The position numbers and the translations under genes were made by a program. The notes beneath the pieces are model-generated. The model was not told where the DNA came from, made no database searches, and saw nothing but the letters and a program-made list of their open reading frames with translations. From Sulfitobacter sp. SK011 (lineage in GTDB: Bacteria; Pseudomonadota; Alphaproteobacteria; Rhodobacterales; Rhodobacteraceae), in NCBI RefSeq assembly GCF_003352065.1, contig NZ_CP025803.1, forward strand, positions 2,521,574-2,585,573: DNA of 64,000 nt. Direction: 5' to 3'. Of the stretch, positions 63,637 to 64,000 are shown piece by piece. Each line of letters opens with the position of its first letter. Positions within the stretch are counted from its first letter, which is position 1.

Positions 63637-64000
63637 TTAGCCTGATGGAACGTCCTTGTAACCCCTGATCATTGCCGCAGGCAGGTTGACGCCGGTCCTT
63701 TTGCTCTCAAAAATCACCGCCAGAATATGCAGAACCACGGACACCTCTGTCCATGTGACCGCAAATTCATGCAGATGTTCGGGCCATTCTACCCCCCAAA
63801 ACATATCGGTCGTCATCAGGTGACCGGAAACCCCCACCACCAGCAGCGCCAGCAAAAGATTGTAGATCATCAATGCCCCAAGTGGCGTATGGCCGATATG
63901 GATCTTGTTCCGACCCACCGCGATATCCGCAATCTGTTCTTTTGATCCCTGAACGCTTGGCGGAAAGCTTGAAAATCGCGCATAACCCTTACCGGCAAAA
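63637..64000 (-). CDS. Cytochrome b561-type protein (partial, 5' end outside window)
   Basis: About 121 codons of the 3' part are visible, running off the right edge. The segment HIGHTPLGALMIYNLLLALL with its His residues, then DMFWGVEWPEHLHEFAVTW and VVLHILAVIFESKRTGVNLP, is typical of the C-terminal half of bacterial di-haem cytochrome b561 proteins, where His residues bind haem in the inner membrane. It may reduce quinones, oxygen radicals or a periplasmic partner. The LuxR-type gene follows by 11 bases. Confidence 0.85.
   Translation of the reverse strand, partial: FAGKGYARFSSFPPSVQGSKEQIADIAVGRNKIHIGHTPLGALMIYNLLLALLVVGVSGHLMTTDMFWGVEWPEHLHEFAVTWTEVSVVLHILAVIFESKRTGVNLPAAMIRGYKDVPSG

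Overview
The window looks like a chromosomal segment of a Roseobacter-group member of the Rhodobacterales (Alphaproteobacteria). The evidence is the moderately high GC content, the alphaproteobacterial gene orders lptF-lptG-lptD-surA-pdxA-rsmA, prfA-prmC-DUF4167, yceD-rpmF-plsX-fabH-ihfA-merR and dgt/argS/SPOR/nagZ/scpA/scpB, a single Fur-type regulator, and an OlsB-type ornithine-lipid acyltransferase. Genes are dense, on both strands, and often overlap by 4 bases (ATGA). No rRNA or CRISPR array is visible. One tRNA is present, tRNA-Pro with anticodon GGG.

Layout. 1-900: partial 2TM-domain gene, then a relic zone in which the C-terminal end of an IS transposase directly abuts a fragment of a lipid A phosphoethanolamine transferase. 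0.9-8.7 kb: galM, small conserved proteins, ndk, an ABC-F ATPase, a MarC-like protein, a membrane retropepsin, and holC with pepA. 8.8-16.9 kb: one long envelope operon (lptF, lptG, lptD, surA-like, pdxA, rsmA, a lipoprotein). 16.9-17.8 kb: decayed accessory patch with a GNAT pseudogene, hairpins and an 11-G run. 17.8-24.6 kb: prfA-prmC-DUF4167, then an operon of an M20 amidohydrolase and two different ureohydrolases. 24.6-42.7 kb: mazG, nucleoside hydrolase, selO, two DMT permeases, a DEAD-box helicase, fur, a NYN-domain protein, eno, anmK, tyrS, an SDR and acetyltransferases. 42.7-50.6 kb: uup, olsB and bamE facing yceD-rpmF-plsX-fabH-ihfA-merR and the tRNA. 50.7-59.7 kb: Dcd, scpB/scpA/nagZ/SPOR/argS, dgt, and an IscA-type protein. 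59.8-64 kb: an unfamiliar peptide cassette, xth, an HNH protein, a membrane-anchored LuxR regulator and the end of a cytochrome b561 gene.

How the parts work together. Much of the window serves the cell envelope: LPS export and outer-membrane assembly (LptF, LptG, LptD, SurA, BamE), fatty acid and lipid synthesis (PlsX, FabH, OlsB), and peptidoglycan recycling and septation (AnmK, NagZ, a SPOR protein). Another group serves nucleotide hygiene and chromosome upkeep (MazG, Dcd, Dgt, Ndk, XthA, HolC, ScpA, ScpB, IHF). Translation genes (prfA, prmC, rsmA, tyrS, argS, rpmF, ABC-F proteins) are interspersed.

Most unusual region. At 60928-61146 (minus) lies a 72-residue peptide gene carrying three MFTT-centred repeats at an exact 20-residue period, two of them ending in Ser-Cys. 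The third repeat is the C-terminus of the peptide. An 11-bp perfect hairpin separates it from a 353-residue, probably all-helical protein of unknown function on the same strand. This arrangement resembles that of precursor peptide and partner gene in ribosomally made modified-peptide systems. The shared upstream region contains DnaA-box-like sites. Starts were chosen by eye from ribosome binding sites and family alignment; no database search was possible.
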